Shown here piece after piece: positions 1 to 8,281 of a stretch of DNA of 21,959 nucleotides (the stretch's first letter is position 1; every line of letters begins with the position of its first letter). The notes beneath the pieces are model-generated. The model had not been told where the DNA came from. It searched no databases and worked only from the letters and a program-made list of their open reading frames with translations. The DNA lies in the NCBI GenBank assembly GCA_964352775.1, contig CAYGTK010000046.1:1-21959 (forward strand), written 5' to 3'. Origin of the DNA: CAYGTK01 sp964352775 (GTDB taxonomy: Bacteria > Bacteroidota > Bacteroidia > Chitinophagales > CAIOSU01). Made by a program: the position numbers and the translations under genes.

Positions 1-120
1 CTCCAGCACCGCCGCCGCCAAAGCTACCGCCACCAAAGCCGCCGAATCCGCCACCGCCACCAAAACTTCCGCCACCGCCGAAGCTGCCACCACTAGTGGT
101 CCAGCCACCACTTCCAGCGG
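1..120. repeat. Gly-codon low-complexity repeat in YgcG tail
   Basis: The stretch is built from short imperfect units such as ccgccaccaaa, which on the minus strand are GGN-rich codons giving the GGGSFGGGG tail. It is protein-coding low complexity, not an intergenic repeat or CRISPR. Slippage or assembly error is possible here. Confidence 0.7.
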
Positions 121-766
121 TCCAACCTCGTCTTCCTGTACGGTAGGTTCCACCACCGCTGTTACCGCTATTACCTTTCCCAAAAATAGAGGAGAGAACG
201 ATAATCAAAAAGATGATGATAAGGATGACCAATACAGGATGTAAGCCACCGCTATATTTTTTCTGTAAGTCATCAGCGGTGAATTTCCCATCGGTTAGAT
301 CAATAACAACATTGGTAGCCTCGCTTAGGCCGGCATAGTAATCCCCTTTTTTAAAATTGGGTAACATGCTTCTATCCACTATTAGTTTAGCGGTAGCATC
401 AGGTATTACATCTTCAACACCATAACCTGTAGCAATGAATGTTTTTCTGTCATTAACTGCTACTAGCAGCAGTACCCCGTTATCTTTTCCTTTTTGACCA
501 ATACCCCATTTTTCACCAAGCTGGAAAGCATAGTCGCTTATTTCATAGCCGCCTATACTACCTAGTGTAACCACAGCTATTTGGGTAGAAGATCTATTAT
601 TAAAGGCGACCAATTTGGCTTCTAATTGGGCCTGCTTATCCGCACTTATCACATTAGCTAGGTCGTTAACTATTCTCGGTGGAGAGGGTTGCACGGGAAA
701 GTCGCCCTGGGCAAACAAACCAAAACTAGAGACCGCAATAAAAAATAATAGTAGTGGTCTGATCAT
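1..766 (-). CDS. YgcG-like TPM domain protein with Gly-rich tail, partial
   Basis: Reading from ATG at 766 to the left edge gives 255 codons without a stop. Residues 1-20 are a signal peptide (hydrophobic core LLLFFIAV, then FAQG). Residues about 27-165 are a TPM (TPM_phosphatase, YgcG) domain with the typical stretches DNGVLLLVA and TGYGVED. Residues about 174-195 are one membrane segment (LVILIIIFLIIVL). The rest is a Ser/Gly/Phe-rich tail of GGGSFGGGG units. The family usually ends in such a tail, so probably only a few codons lie beyond the edge. The ATG overlaps the stop of the upstream TPM gene (ATGA), indicating translational coupling. By family knowledge it is a membrane-anchored envelope protein often found with LemA; its biochemical role is unsettled. 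The family call is secure, the function is not. Confidence 0.9.
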   Translation of the reverse strand, partial: MIRPLLLFFIAVSSFGLFAQGDFPVQPSPPRIVNDLANVISADKQAQLEAKLVAFNNRSSTQIAVVTLGSIGGYEISDYAFQLGEKWGIGQKGKDNGVLLLVAVNDRKTFIATGYGVEDVIPDATAKLIVDRSMLPNFKKGDYYAGLSEATNVVIDLTDGKFTADDLQKKYSGGLHPVLVILIIIFLIIVLSSIFGKGNSGNSGGGTYRTGRRGWTAGSGGWTTSGGSFGGGGSFGGGGGFGGFGGGSFGGGGAG

Positions 767-1209
767 TTGCTGCCGAATGAAATATCGTCAGGTAATTCAT
801 TTACATCGCCTTCAGCATCATAAGGATAATAGGCTTTCAGTTTTTCACCCGTTAAGGTTATTCCTTCCATTAGTCCTTTGGCGAAGCGGCCTTCCTTAAA
901 ATGCGCGTTCATCCCTTGATGAATGGACTCCCAAAAATCGTGACCCACGGCCTCATCTATTCCTTTATCGCCTATAATGGCATACTTTTTACTCTCGTAG
1001 GCTAGGTAAAATAGCACTCCATTATCTAGCTCTGTTTTATCCATTTTAAGCTGATAGAACAATTCAACAGCTCTATCTAAGGGGTCTCCTTTGGTGGTTG
1101 CTTCTACGTGTAACCGTATCTCACCTGATGTGTTAGTTTCAGCTTTACGTATGGTAGCAACTATCTCTTGTTCTTCTTGTTCACTAAAAAAGTCTTCTGG
1201 TTTGGTCAT
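763..1209 (-). CDS. Small TPM domain protein
   Basis: This 148-aa protein has no signal peptide or membrane segment and consists of one TPM domain (about residues 5-135), with the family-like stretches TSGEIRLHVE, DNGVLFYLAYESKKYAIIGD and GITLTGEKL. It is shorter than the neighbouring YgcG-like protein because it lacks the signal peptide, anchor and Gly-rich tail, so it is probably cytoplasmic, or it meets its partners at the inner face of the membrane. It starts one base after the lemA stop and ends in a 4-base overlap with the next gene, so the three genes are very probably one operon. Pairing of LemA with one short and one long TPM protein is a known arrangement in Bacteroidota. The enzymatic activity is not predictable from the sequence. 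Confidence 0.88.
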   Translation of the reverse strand: MTKPEDFFSEQEEQEIVATIRKAETNTSGEIRLHVEATTKGDPLDRAVELFYQLKMDKTELDNGVLFYLAYESKKYAIIGDKGIDEAVGHDFWESIHQGMNAHFKEGRFAKGLMEGITLTGEKLKAYYPYDAEGDVNELPDDISFGSK

Positions 1210-1210
1210 G

Positions 1211-1801
1211 TCAGAATTCTACTTTGGGCGCTTTTGAACTGCCTTCATCCGATTCAAAATACCCGAATGCTTCAAAACCCAAACTTTTAGAGTAGATAAC
1301 TGTTGGAAAGCGCTTAGTGGCAGCATTATACTCTTGGGCTGCTAAATTATACTTCCTGCGTTCTACGGCGATCCTATTTTCAGAACCTTCTATTTGTGCC
1401 ATCAGTGTGGTGTAATTCTGTACGGCCTTCAGATCAGGATAACGTTCAAAAGTGGCTAATAAGCGAGAAATAGCTCCAGTGAATTGCTGTTGTGCCGCTT
1501 GAAATTTCTTGAGTTGATCGGGGGTTATATTACTTGGGTCTATTTGTATGCTGGTAGCTTTACTTCTAGCCTCCGTTACTTCTCTAAGTGTTTCTTTCTC
1601 GTAATCTCCTGCGCCTTTTACAGTAGCTACCAAGTTGGGAATTAGCTCTGCCCTGCGCTGATAGGCTGTTTCCACGTTGGCCCATTGGCCACGAACGGCC
1701 TCTTGTTTATCTACTAAAGAATTATAACCACATGAGCTAAAGCTAAAAGCTACAGTAATAAGCAGTAGGTATGATATTGTGCGTGTTCTCATTTTATGCA
1801 T
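1211..1801 (-). CDS. lemA: LemA family lipoprotein
   Basis: The 196-aa product begins with a short basic N-terminus and a hydrophobic stretch (SYLLLITVAF) ending in FSSC at residues 21-24, a plausible lipobox with Cys24 as the acylated residue. The rest matches the LemA family: the conserved segment YQRRAELIPNLVATVKG follows the anchor, then long amphipathic helices including FERYPDLKA and SENRIAVERRKYN. LemA proteins are helical, membrane-attached proteins with the bulk outside the cytoplasmic membrane; their role is unknown. A second ATG three codons downstream (1792) is equally possible because neither has a clear ribosome-binding site. It is the first gene of the lemA-TPM-TPM operon and lies downstream of a terminator, so it should have its own promoter in 1802-1876; I found no convincing one. 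Confidence 0.92.
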   Translation of the reverse strand: MHKMRTRTISYLLLITVAFSFSSCGYNSLVDKQEAVRGQWANVETAYQRRAELIPNLVATVKGAGDYEKETLREVTEARSKATSIQIDPSNITPDQLKKFQAAQQQFTGAISRLLATFERYPDLKAVQNYTTLMAQIEGSENRIAVERRKYNLAAQEYNAATKRFPTVIYSKSLGFEAFGYFESDEGSSKAPKVEF

Positions 1802-1876
1802 TTGCTGGCAAAATAAGAAATGGAACGCAATTTTGTAGGCTTAGTTCCACGAACACTTAAATATCACCTACCTAAC

Positions 1877-1906
1877 AAAAAAAGGGCCGACCATTACAGC
1901 CGACCC
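1877..1906 (-). terminator. Intrinsic terminator of the TonB receptor gene
   Basis: On the minus strand GGGTCGGC and GTCGGCCC (1906-1884) form an 8-bp stem with two G-U pairs around the loop TGTAATG, followed directly by seven T (1883-1877). It lies 17 bases after the receptor stop. On the plus strand the two wobble pairs become A-C mismatches, so it acts for the minus strand. It separates the signalling locus from lemA. Confidence 0.85.
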
Positions 1907-1923
1907 TAGTGGGGTGTTCTTTT

Positions 1924-4284
1924 CTAAAAATTCAATGTGTAGCGAATTACTGGGAGTATTTCCATTTGTGTATTGTATACTAATTCTTGCGTAGCGCTGT
2001 CATAAAATTCAGCCAGCTTAGCTTGGTTGTTGGTCGCGTTCTCTACGTCCAATTTTACGGAGTGCGATACTCGCTTTAGTTGACGGGTATAGTAAAAGGC
2101 CAAGTTCAATTTATAGAAGCCTAAAGTACGCTCGCTGTATTTTCGTGCGCCATCTAAAACGGTTTCATCTTCTGCCATCGACTGCGCTAACAATACTGGG
2201 GTGTAGCGTTGTCCACCAGCCCAAGTGAAGCGAGCCGTAACTCCTATGGTGCGATGCTTATCATCTTTACCTACGTTAAACTCTTTACCGCCAATAGCAT
2301 TCAAGGCAAAGTTTCCATTGAACCGAGTGTTGCGCTCCACGCCATCTAAGGCAGTATACTTAGCTTGGTAAAGCGAGGTAGTAAATGTGAAGTAGTATTG
2401 ATTGTGGAAGTAGCGCTCCAAGGTTAATTCCAATCCGTAGTTCCGACCTTTCCCTTTGTTTATCCAATCAATATCATTGAAGTAGCCGTAAGAATTCAAT
2501 GCTGCTTCTCCACTAGTAATATCAGCATCTACAGGCAAGTTGTACAACTGCTGGTAGTATACTTCTGCCTTAAAAGTTAAATGTGGGGTAATACGGTTTT
2601 CATAGCCCAATACATAGTGAACAGACTTTGAGAAACCTAAATTCTTATTGGGTTGAGAGGTGTTACCAAATTCATCTGTAACAATTGAAAAATAGGTGGT
2701 AAGCGGCTCTATTCGGCTATGCATGCCAATACCTCCAAATACCGATTGCCTGTCGCTGAAATTCCATTTCATACTCGCTCGGGGTTCTACGGTGGTAGCC
2801 TCGTTCAATAAAAAGTGCTGAAAATGCACACCCGAAACCAAGGTAAGGTCTTGCGTAATACGGAACTTATAGCTGGCGTAAGCATTCAGCAAGGTGGCAT
2901 TGCCTTTTTCGTTTAAACGAAGTATTGGAGTGGTTTCATTCTCATCGGGATACGTGGTTTCATAATCGAAGCTGAACACTCTAACGCCTACCCCCACCTT
3001 CAGTAAATGGCGAGCATTGAATTTGTGCCCAATAGAGGTGTTAAAAGCATTGGTCAAGCGCTGCATTCTGTCATTGTAATAAGTGTAGAACTCTTTGGTA
3101 TCGCCTATCGTTTCTTCTCCATCGTTCAAGTTGCCGTTAATAGCGGCTGAAAAGTCGGTTTTAATGTAGGTTTTACTAGAAAGCGGAATGGAATGTTTTA
3201 AACCTACAATACCCATATACGATCGGAATAAGAACCGCTCGTTAACAAATCCCGTAGAGTCAACATATTCTTCTTGTATAGAGCTGAATCCGCCTACACC
3301 AAATACACTGAACACGCCAGCCCTTTTGGTAGGTAAGTGTATTTTGAACAAACCATCTTGATAGTCTGGTACACCACCATAATCTACCAGCTTTATTTTA
3401 TCTAACAAGGCTAATGTTGAGTAGCGGTAGTTAACTAAATAGCTGGCTTTTTTACCTTTTACGAACGGGCCTTCGGCAGTTGCTTCTAAGCCTAATACCC
3501 CAGCGGTTAGCGAGTATTCGCGCTTGGCCTTGTTGCCTGTACGTAGTTCAAGGTCCATTATTCCTGAAAAAGCATTGCCAAATTCAGGGGCAAAGGCTCC
3601 TGTATAGAAAGAAGAATTGGCCAGCATATCGCTGTTGATCACATTAATGGCCCCGCCTGTAGTTCCTTCATCTGAAAAGTGGTTGGGGTTAGGTATCTCA
3701 ATACCGTCTAGTCGCCATTGTACCCCTTTTGGCGAGTTTCCACGAACAATAATGTCGTTATTACCACTTGGGTCGGTTGATACCCCAGCAAAAGTAGAAG
3801 CCATACGCGATGGGTCATTAAAGCTACCTGGCGCGCGCTGTGCTTCTGCCATTGTGAAACTAGTGGTACTTATGATGGACATCTCGGTTAAGTCGTCCTT
3901 ATCTCTTGCGTCAGGTGTTACTTCTACCATATCTAGTTTTTCAATGGATTCTTGAAGCACTACACTTACCTGAGTTTCTTTTCCAGAAAGTACGGTCACC
4001 CCAGGTATTATCTTTTCCTCGTATCCTAAAAAACGGATCTGTATATCCACTTTACCTACGGGAATATTCAAGAGCTCATAGTAGCCATCCATATCGGTTG
4101 TGGTAGCAATAACTGGGTCAGTACCTAATACTACTAGTGTAGCACCAGGAAGTGGGCCTTTGGTATCAGTATCAACCACTTGCCCTCTTATGGTTTGGGT
4201 TAATGTTTGTGCGTTAATGGCATTACTTAAAAATAGAAGGGCCAAAAAAAGGAATGGTCGGAATAAAGTGGATGTATTTTTCAT
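1924..4284 (-). CDS. TonB-dependent outer-membrane receptor, no STN domain
   Basis: The 786-aa protein starts at ATG 4284. The longer GTG reading from 4311 is unlikely because the promoter motif at 4316-4341 would put transcription start close to or after it. Residues 1-26 are a signal peptide ending in NAINAQ. Residues about 27-112 are a carboxypeptidase-regulatory-like domain (GQVVDTDTKGPLPGATLVV, DGYYELLNIPVG). Residues about 113-250 are the plug, with DIIVRGNSPKGVQWRLDGIEIPNPNHF and FAPEFGNAFSGIMDLELRTGN as its core. The remainder is a beta-barrel ending in a terminal Phe (RYTLNF). Such receptors import a bound ligand, such as a siderophore, vitamin or glycan, across the outer membrane with TonB/ExbBD energy. 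No SusD-like partner is present. The ligand cannot be named. The receptor lacks the STN domain expected of a FecA-type transducer; that domain is in the 554-aa neighbour. Confidence 0.93.
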   Translation of the reverse strand: MKNTSTLFRPFLFLALLFLSNAINAQTLTQTIRGQVVDTDTKGPLPGATLVVLGTDPVIATTTDMDGYYELLNIPVGKVDIQIRFLGYEEKIIPGVTVLSGKETQVSVVLQESIEKLDMVEVTPDARDKDDLTEMSIISTTSFTMAEAQRAPGSFNDPSRMASTFAGVSTDPSGNNDIIVRGNSPKGVQWRLDGIEIPNPNHFSDEGTTGGAINVINSDMLANSSFYTGAFAPEFGNAFSGIMDLELRTGNKAKREYSLTAGVLGLEATAEGPFVKGKKASYLVNYRYSTLALLDKIKLVDYGGVPDYQDGLFKIHLPTKRAGVFSVFGVGGFSSIQEEYVDSTGFVNERFLFRSYMGIVGLKHSIPLSSKTYIKTDFSAAINGNLNDGEETIGDTKEFYTYYNDRMQRLTNAFNTSIGHKFNARHLLKVGVGVRVFSFDYETTYPDENETTPILRLNEKGNATLLNAYASYKFRITQDLTLVSGVHFQHFLLNEATTVEPRASMKWNFSDRQSVFGGIGMHSRIEPLTTYFSIVTDEFGNTSQPNKNLGFSKSVHYVLGYENRITPHLTFKAEVYYQQLYNLPVDADITSGEAALNSYGYFNDIDWINKGKGRNYGLELTLERYFHNQYYFTFTTSLYQAKYTALDGVERNTRFNGNFALNAIGGKEFNVGKDDKHRTIGVTARFTWAGGQRYTPVLLAQSMAEDETVLDGARKYSERTLGFYKLNLAFYYTRQLKRVSHSVKLDVENATNNQAKLAEFYDSATQELVYNTQMEILPVIRYTLNF

Positions 4285-4315
4285 GATGATGGTTTGTGAT
4301 GAAATACACACCTAG

Positions 4316-4341
4316 GACAACTACCAAAAAAAATACCCCTA
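4316..4341 (-). promoter_or_regulatory. Predicted ECF sigma promoter of the TonB receptor
   Basis: Minus-strand TAGGGGT (4341-4335), 13 bases, then GTTGTC (4321-4316), followed by CTA. The same boxes with the same spacing occur before two other genes of this locus. GGGGT-N16-GTC matches the general -35/-10 layout of ECF promoters. The -10 box ends 31 bases before the ATG at 4284. Confidence 0.75.
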
Positions 4342-4352
4342 TACGGGGCATT
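4326..4352 (-). terminator. Terminator after the 372-aa gene, overlapping a promoter
   Basis: On the minus strand AATGCCCC (4352-4345) can pair with GGGGTATT (4339-4332) around the loop GTATA, with one G-U pair, and the transcript runs into eight T (4333-4326). It lies 25 bases after the stop of the upstream gene. The 3' arm of the hairpin contains most of the -35 box of the following promoter. Confidence 0.65.
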
Positions 4353-4377
4353 AAATTTTTCAATAAAAAAGCGAAGT

Positions 4378-5496
4378 CTAGAAGCGAACACCTCCGCGAA
4401 AACCAACCCAGACCTGATTCAGGCGGTTATTGTCGGTTTCGTTATAAAACTCTCGCCATTGTGGGTCTATCAAGTTTTTAGGCTCATCGGCATTACCCGT
4501 TAGTTCAGAGTGGTACCACTTAATACTAGGCCCTGCGAATAGAGCGAACCGCTTATTGAATCGAACACCCACATCCCAGTTGAAGGTGGTTAATATACTT
4601 ATACGGTCTAGATCGTTGCTGCCATTACCCAAGTAGGAGGCTGTGAGGTCTAAATTGGTAAAGCCTTTTTTCTTCTTGCCCAATTGAAACTCTGAACCTA
4701 AACCATAACCTAAACGCCATAGCTTATCGTTACCAATACCACCATAACCTGCAGTAAAAATGTTGTGAAAGTGCCTTACCCCCGTACGGAACGAGAAATT
4801 TGCGAAGGTTAGGTCGTCTCCATACACATCAAAATGCCAGTAGCCTTTCCGTATAAAAGTTAGTAAGCCAATGGGCGTGCCTGAAACGGTATCGGCTACG
4901 TTCAATAACCCTAACTGAGTGCCATGTAAACCTCTGGTGTAATTAAGCAAGCCAATTTGGGCGCCTTTAACTTTCGTCCGAGCAATATTGATCAGTCCCG
5001 CCTGTGCACCATGAATACTATTGGCATAGTTTATTCCTCCTGAAGTTTGTGCCCCCTTTAGGTTGCCGCGTAGAAAATTTCCGAAACCGGCAGCTTGCCA
5101 ACCTTCAAAATTTTTCAAGTTGGCATTGTAGAATCCACCTAGCTGAACGCCTTTGAATTCTCCACCAACAAAATTTCCGAAACCTGCAATTTGTACTCCT
5201 TCAACACTGTCTTTTACCAGGTTAAAACCCAAGCCTAGTTCAAACCCGTCTAAACTACCTATCTGCCCACCAATAATATTGAAGGAGAGTCGGTTGTGTT
5301 TATCTCTACCCTTTCTTCCATCAGAGCTTATACCTGGTAAGAAAGATACTTGCCAAGTACGTTGTGAGCTATCTTGTACTTCAGTTGGCGTGCTATTTAT
5401 TTGCCCTATATCATCTGGGCCAACTGCATTTGCAGTAGCATTTACCAAAAATGTTATCACTAGTAGAGCTAGCGAAATACGATGAATGTTTCTCAT
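4378..5496 (-). CDS. Surface-repeat outer-membrane protein (LA_2272-like), short paralogue
   Basis: The 372-aa protein has a signal peptide (about residues 1-24, ending TANAVG) and a short linker. From about residue 75 to 220 it has nine or so units of 14-16 residues, of the type GVQIAGFGNFVGGEFK, GVQLGGFYNANLKNFE, GAQIGLLNYTRGLH. A predicted beta-rich C-terminal half follows, ending GGVRF with a terminal Phe, as outer-membrane barrel proteins do. It is clearly paralogous to the C-terminal two thirds of the upstream 554-aa protein; GYWHFDVY, FRTGVRHFHNI and GKKKKGFTN are shared. It lacks that protein's STN and regulatory domains. The repeats resemble those of proteins annotated as the LA_2272 surface-repeat family; I make that link from memory. 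It has its own predicted ECF promoter. Function unknown; it could be a surface porin-like or structural protein. Confidence 0.8.
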   Translation of the reverse strand: MRNIHRISLALLVITFLVNATANAVGPDDIGQINSTPTEVQDSSQRTWQVSFLPGISSDGRKGRDKHNRLSFNIIGGQIGSLDGFELGLGFNLVKDSVEGVQIAGFGNFVGGEFKGVQLGGFYNANLKNFEGWQAAGFGNFLRGNLKGAQTSGGINYANSIHGAQAGLINIARTKVKGAQIGLLNYTRGLHGTQLGLLNVADTVSGTPIGLLTFIRKGYWHFDVYGDDLTFANFSFRTGVRHFHNIFTAGYGGIGNDKLWRLGYGLGSEFQLGKKKKGFTNLDLTASYLGNGSNDLDRISILTTFNWDVGVRFNKRFALFAGPSIKWYHSELTGNADEPKNLIDPQWREFYNETDNNRLNQVWVGFRGGVRF

Positions 5497-5527
5497 AGTG
5501 TGTGTTTTGTTTGAATTACACCTCTAT

Positions 5528-5553
5528 GACAACTTCAACCTAAAACACCCCTA
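5528..5553 (-). promoter_or_regulatory. Predicted ECF sigma promoter of the 372-aa gene
   Basis: Minus-strand TAGGGGT (5553-5547), 13 bases, then GTTGTC (5533-5528), followed by ATA. The -10 box ends 31 bases before the ATG, the same distance as at the TonB receptor gene. Box sequence and spacing are identical in all three copies. Confidence 0.75.
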
Positions 5554-5585
5554 CTTAACAAACATGCTTTTAGCCATTAGAAGCC

Positions 5586-7250
5586 TTAAAACCGAAACCC
5601 ACCTCGCAGACCGAACCACACCTCATTCAGTGTAAGATCATTTGTGTTGGTGTAAACACTTCCCCAACCAATAGCTTCAGGTGCTTCCGTAGCAGTTGTA
5701 AAGATGTTATCAGTAATAGCATGATACCATTTTACATTGGGACCAATGAACATGGCAAAGTGCTTGTGAAAACGAATGCCTATATCCCAATTGAGAGTGG
5801 CAAGTAGGCTTACTCTATCTATAAGGCTGTTTCTATTGGATAGAAAAGAGCCTGTTAAATCCACATTGGTAAAGCCTTTCTTCTTTTTGCCAAAGCGGAA
5901 TTCGGACCCAATTCCATAGCCAATACGCCAAAACTCATTGTTGTTAAAACCACCATACCCAATGGTGATGATGTTGTGAAAATGCCGCACACCAGTGCGG
6001 AAAGAAACGTTGACGAAGGTCAGGTCATCGCTATAAACGTCGAAGTGCCAATAACCTTTTCTTACGATGCTCAAAAACCCTATAGGTGTACCCTTAATGC
6101 TATCAGCAATGTTGAGCAAGCCAAACTGTAATCCCTTTATCCCTTTTGTGTAGTTAACTAGCCCTATCTGGGCACCTTTGGTATGTGTTTTTACTACGTT
6201 TATCATACCGACCTGAGCACCCTTAAGTTTTGCGGCATAGTTAAGCCCCCCAGAAGTTTGGGCACCAATAAAAGATCCCTTTTGCATGTTTACAAATCCC
6301 CCAGCTTGCCAGCCACGCATGTTCTTTAGGTTAAGGTTGTAAAAACCACCTAGCTGCACTCCAAACACATCGCCACCAGCCGTGTTACCAAAACCAGCCA
6401 TTTGTAAGCCGATAACTTCTTTACGAACGATATTGAAAAACCCACCTATTTCTAATCCTTTCAATCCGCCACTATAGCCGCCAAGTATATTCAGGGAGAA
6501 CATATTGGTAATAACACCGCTCATTTTATAATTAGACCCTAAAAAAGGCAAGAAGGAAACTTGCCATATGCTGGTTAATGTATCGTTAATGTTAAAGGCG
6601 TTGATACGCTGCCTAGCACTAGTGAAAAAATTGACTAGGCGTAATCGTTCCACACGGTCGGTGGTGTCCAACTCAACACTAATAGGTACTAGTTTCAAAT
6701 TGATCTCTACAGGTTTCGATAACTGAACCCTAAAGGTGGTGTCTTGATAACCGACCTTGCTAATGGTGATCATTTGCTGCGGCTTTCTGTCGTTCAGGTC
6801 TAATTGGTAAGCACCACCAACACCAGATAGGTCCGACTTGAATTTTATGTTGGAATAGATGGAAACATTGGACAAGGCTCTTCCTGTATTGGCATCAAGA
6901 ATTTGCCCCTTCATGGCAAGGTTTTGTTTTTTGTTGTTCGTTCTTCTTTTTAAAATGATGTGATCTCCTACAAAAGAGTAGTTCATATCATTACCAAAAA
7001 GATCGACCAAGACTTCTTCAACTGTGATGTTTTTGGCAGAATAACTAATGAGACTATCGCCATTAATAACATCAGAAGAATAAGCGAAACTGAATTTACC
7101 CTCTTCTGCCAATAGGCTTAAGGTTTGTTGAAGCGGGGTATTAACTACTTGAATATCTACCTTATTGGTCAGTGGGTTGGTTTGTGCAGCAGCAATGCTT
7201 ACACAACACAGTAACACCAAACCTATTAACCATTTATGGGGTTGCAACAT
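5586..7250 (-). CDS. STN and carboxypeptidase-regulatory domain surface-repeat protein
   Basis: The 554-aa protein begins with a signal peptide (residues 1-23, core GLVLLCCVSIAAAQ). Residues about 31-101 are an STN domain (TPLQQTLSLLAEEGKFSFAYS, NITVEEVLVDLFGNDMNYSF), the module by which FecA-type receptors touch FecR in the periplasm. Residues about 112-189 are a carboxypeptidase-regulatory-like domain (GQILDANTGRALSNVSIYS). After a linker, residues about 258-400 carry short repeats (GLQMAGFGNTAGGDVF, GVQLGGFYNLNLKNMR, GAQIGLVNYTKGIK), and a beta-rich end closes with GGFRF. No plug domain is visible, so it is not a TonB-dependent transporter. Its start overlaps the end of the FecR gene by 17 bases, so the two are translated from one message. 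The layout suggests an outer-membrane signal transducer that acts on the neighbouring anti-sigma factor. The ligand is unknown. Confidence 0.85.
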   Translation of the reverse strand: MLQPHKWLIGLVLLCCVSIAAAQTNPLTNKVDIQVVNTPLQQTLSLLAEEGKFSFAYSSDVINGDSLISYSAKNITVEEVLVDLFGNDMNYSFVGDHIILKRRTNNKKQNLAMKGQILDANTGRALSNVSIYSNIKFKSDLSGVGGAYQLDLNDRKPQQMITISKVGYQDTTFRVQLSKPVEINLKLVPISVELDTTDRVERLRLVNFFTSARQRINAFNINDTLTSIWQVSFLPFLGSNYKMSGVITNMFSLNILGGYSGGLKGLEIGGFFNIVRKEVIGLQMAGFGNTAGGDVFGVQLGGFYNLNLKNMRGWQAGGFVNMQKGSFIGAQTSGGLNYAAKLKGAQVGMINVVKTHTKGAQIGLVNYTKGIKGLQFGLLNIADSIKGTPIGFLSIVRKGYWHFDVYSDDLTFVNVSFRTGVRHFHNIITIGYGGFNNNEFWRIGYGIGSEFRFGKKKKGFTNVDLTGSFLSNRNSLIDRVSLLATLNWDIGIRFHKHFAMFIGPNVKWYHAITDNIFTTATEAPEAIGWGSVYTNTNDLTLNEVWFGLRGGFRF

Positions 7251-8265
7251 TACAGGCGGTTCCTTTTAGTAGCTGTTTACCATCAGTCTCCGTCAATTCA
7301 AGATCGAAGGTGGCGGTCAATACAGCTAGTATGTCTTGTAAGGGGTCATCATTAAAAGTAGAGGTGAACCTGCATTGTGCAGCCTCCTTATTGACCAATT
7401 CAATGCTAGCGCCAAAGCGCTCGTTCAATATCTTTATTACTTCTGCTAAAGAAGTGTTGTAGAAGACCAACTTCCGCAGATGCCAGAATTCTTCATCGCT
7501 TTTTTTAGACGCTACTTCTTCCAACTTTTTAGTAGCACGGTTATAGGCAGCTTTCTGCCCAGGTAGCAATACAAGCGGGTCTGCTGTAGTTCTATCATCT
7601 ACTTTTACTTTACCTGTTCTTACGGCTACTTCAATATTCTCTTTCGCGTAAGCCTTCACATTGAAAGATGTGCCTAATACGGTAACATCAATATCGCCAG
7701 CATTAATAATAAAAGGTCTGCTAGCATCTTTTGCTACATCAAAAAAGGCTTCACCACTAAGCAGTACCGTCCTAGTTTTACCAGATAGACTTTTGGCGTA
7801 ACGCAGTTCAGAATTCTTGTTCAGGGTAATTATGGTGCCATCTGGTAGGGTGTCAGAAAGTATCTCTGCGCCATTACTTAACGCTATCATTTCACTTCCT
7901 ACACCTGTTGAAGTATTAAATACCACAGCCAACATAGTAAGGATACCAATTATTGCTGCCGCAATTCCTAACCTTCTAAACCTAGTAGATCTGTTCGTTT
8001 GAGTATCTAATTCCACCACTTTCGTAGAAGCACTAGCGTTTATCTTCTTCTGCATTTTTTGCCAAGCCGCATCAGTATTAACCTGGGAGCTATCATTATT
8101 CTCTTCAACAAGGTCTAGAACTTTGCGCAACTCGTTCAGCACCCCTTCATTCTTCGGGTTGGCAGCAAGCCATTGCTTTATTTGAATTTCTTCAACAGCA
8201 GAAGCTTCACCCATTAGGTGCTTTGTTAGCAGGTCGTAATCGATATGTTCATTGCTATTTTGCAT
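7234..8265 (-). CDS. FecR-family anti-sigma factor
   Basis: The 343-aa protein has a cytoplasmic N-terminal part (residues 1-98; LLTKHLMGEASAVEEIQIKQWL is typical of the sigma-binding end), one membrane segment (about 99-117, IAAAIIGILTMLAVVF), a periplasmic FecR domain (about 124-222, with LPDGTIITLNKNSELRY, GEAFFDVAKD and VTVLGTSFNVKAY), and a DUF4974-type C-terminal domain (about 265-333). By family knowledge it holds the ECF sigma factor inactive until an outer-membrane partner signals through an STN domain. The ATG at 8265 lies 39 bases after the sigma stop, and a predicted ECF promoter covers that gap, so the gene can be transcribed both with sigma and on its own. It overlaps the next gene by 17 bases. 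The nearby STN protein is the obvious signalling partner (inference). Confidence 0.93.
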   Translation of the reverse strand: MQNSNEHIDYDLLTKHLMGEASAVEEIQIKQWLAANPKNEGVLNELRKVLDLVEENNDSSQVNTDAAWQKMQKKINASASTKVVELDTQTNRSTRFRRLGIAAAIIGILTMLAVVFNTSTGVGSEMIALSNGAEILSDTLPDGTIITLNKNSELRYAKSLSGKTRTVLLSGEAFFDVAKDASRPFIINAGDIDVTVLGTSFNVKAYAKENIEVAVRTGKVKVDDRTTADPLVLLPGQKAAYNRATKKLEEVASKKSDEEFWHLRKLVFYNTSLAEVIKILNERFGASIELVNKEAAQCRFTSTFNDDPLQDILAVLTATFDLELTETDGKQLLKGTACNVATP

Positions 8266-8281
8266 GCCTTGTTACTGTTAT

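Noticed and set aside
1..120. Short repeated units at the left edge as a CRISPR or tandem-repeat locus
   Set aside because: They are in frame and encode the Gly-rich tail typical of the YgcG family.
3720..3728. Further ACCCCT match as an ECF promoter
   Set aside because: It lies inside the receptor coding region and has no GACAAC at the 13-base spacing.
4285..4311. GTG start at 4311 for the TonB receptor
   Set aside because: It would put extra residues before a normal signal peptide and lies at or before the expected transcription start of the predicted ECF promoter; ATG 4284 fits better.
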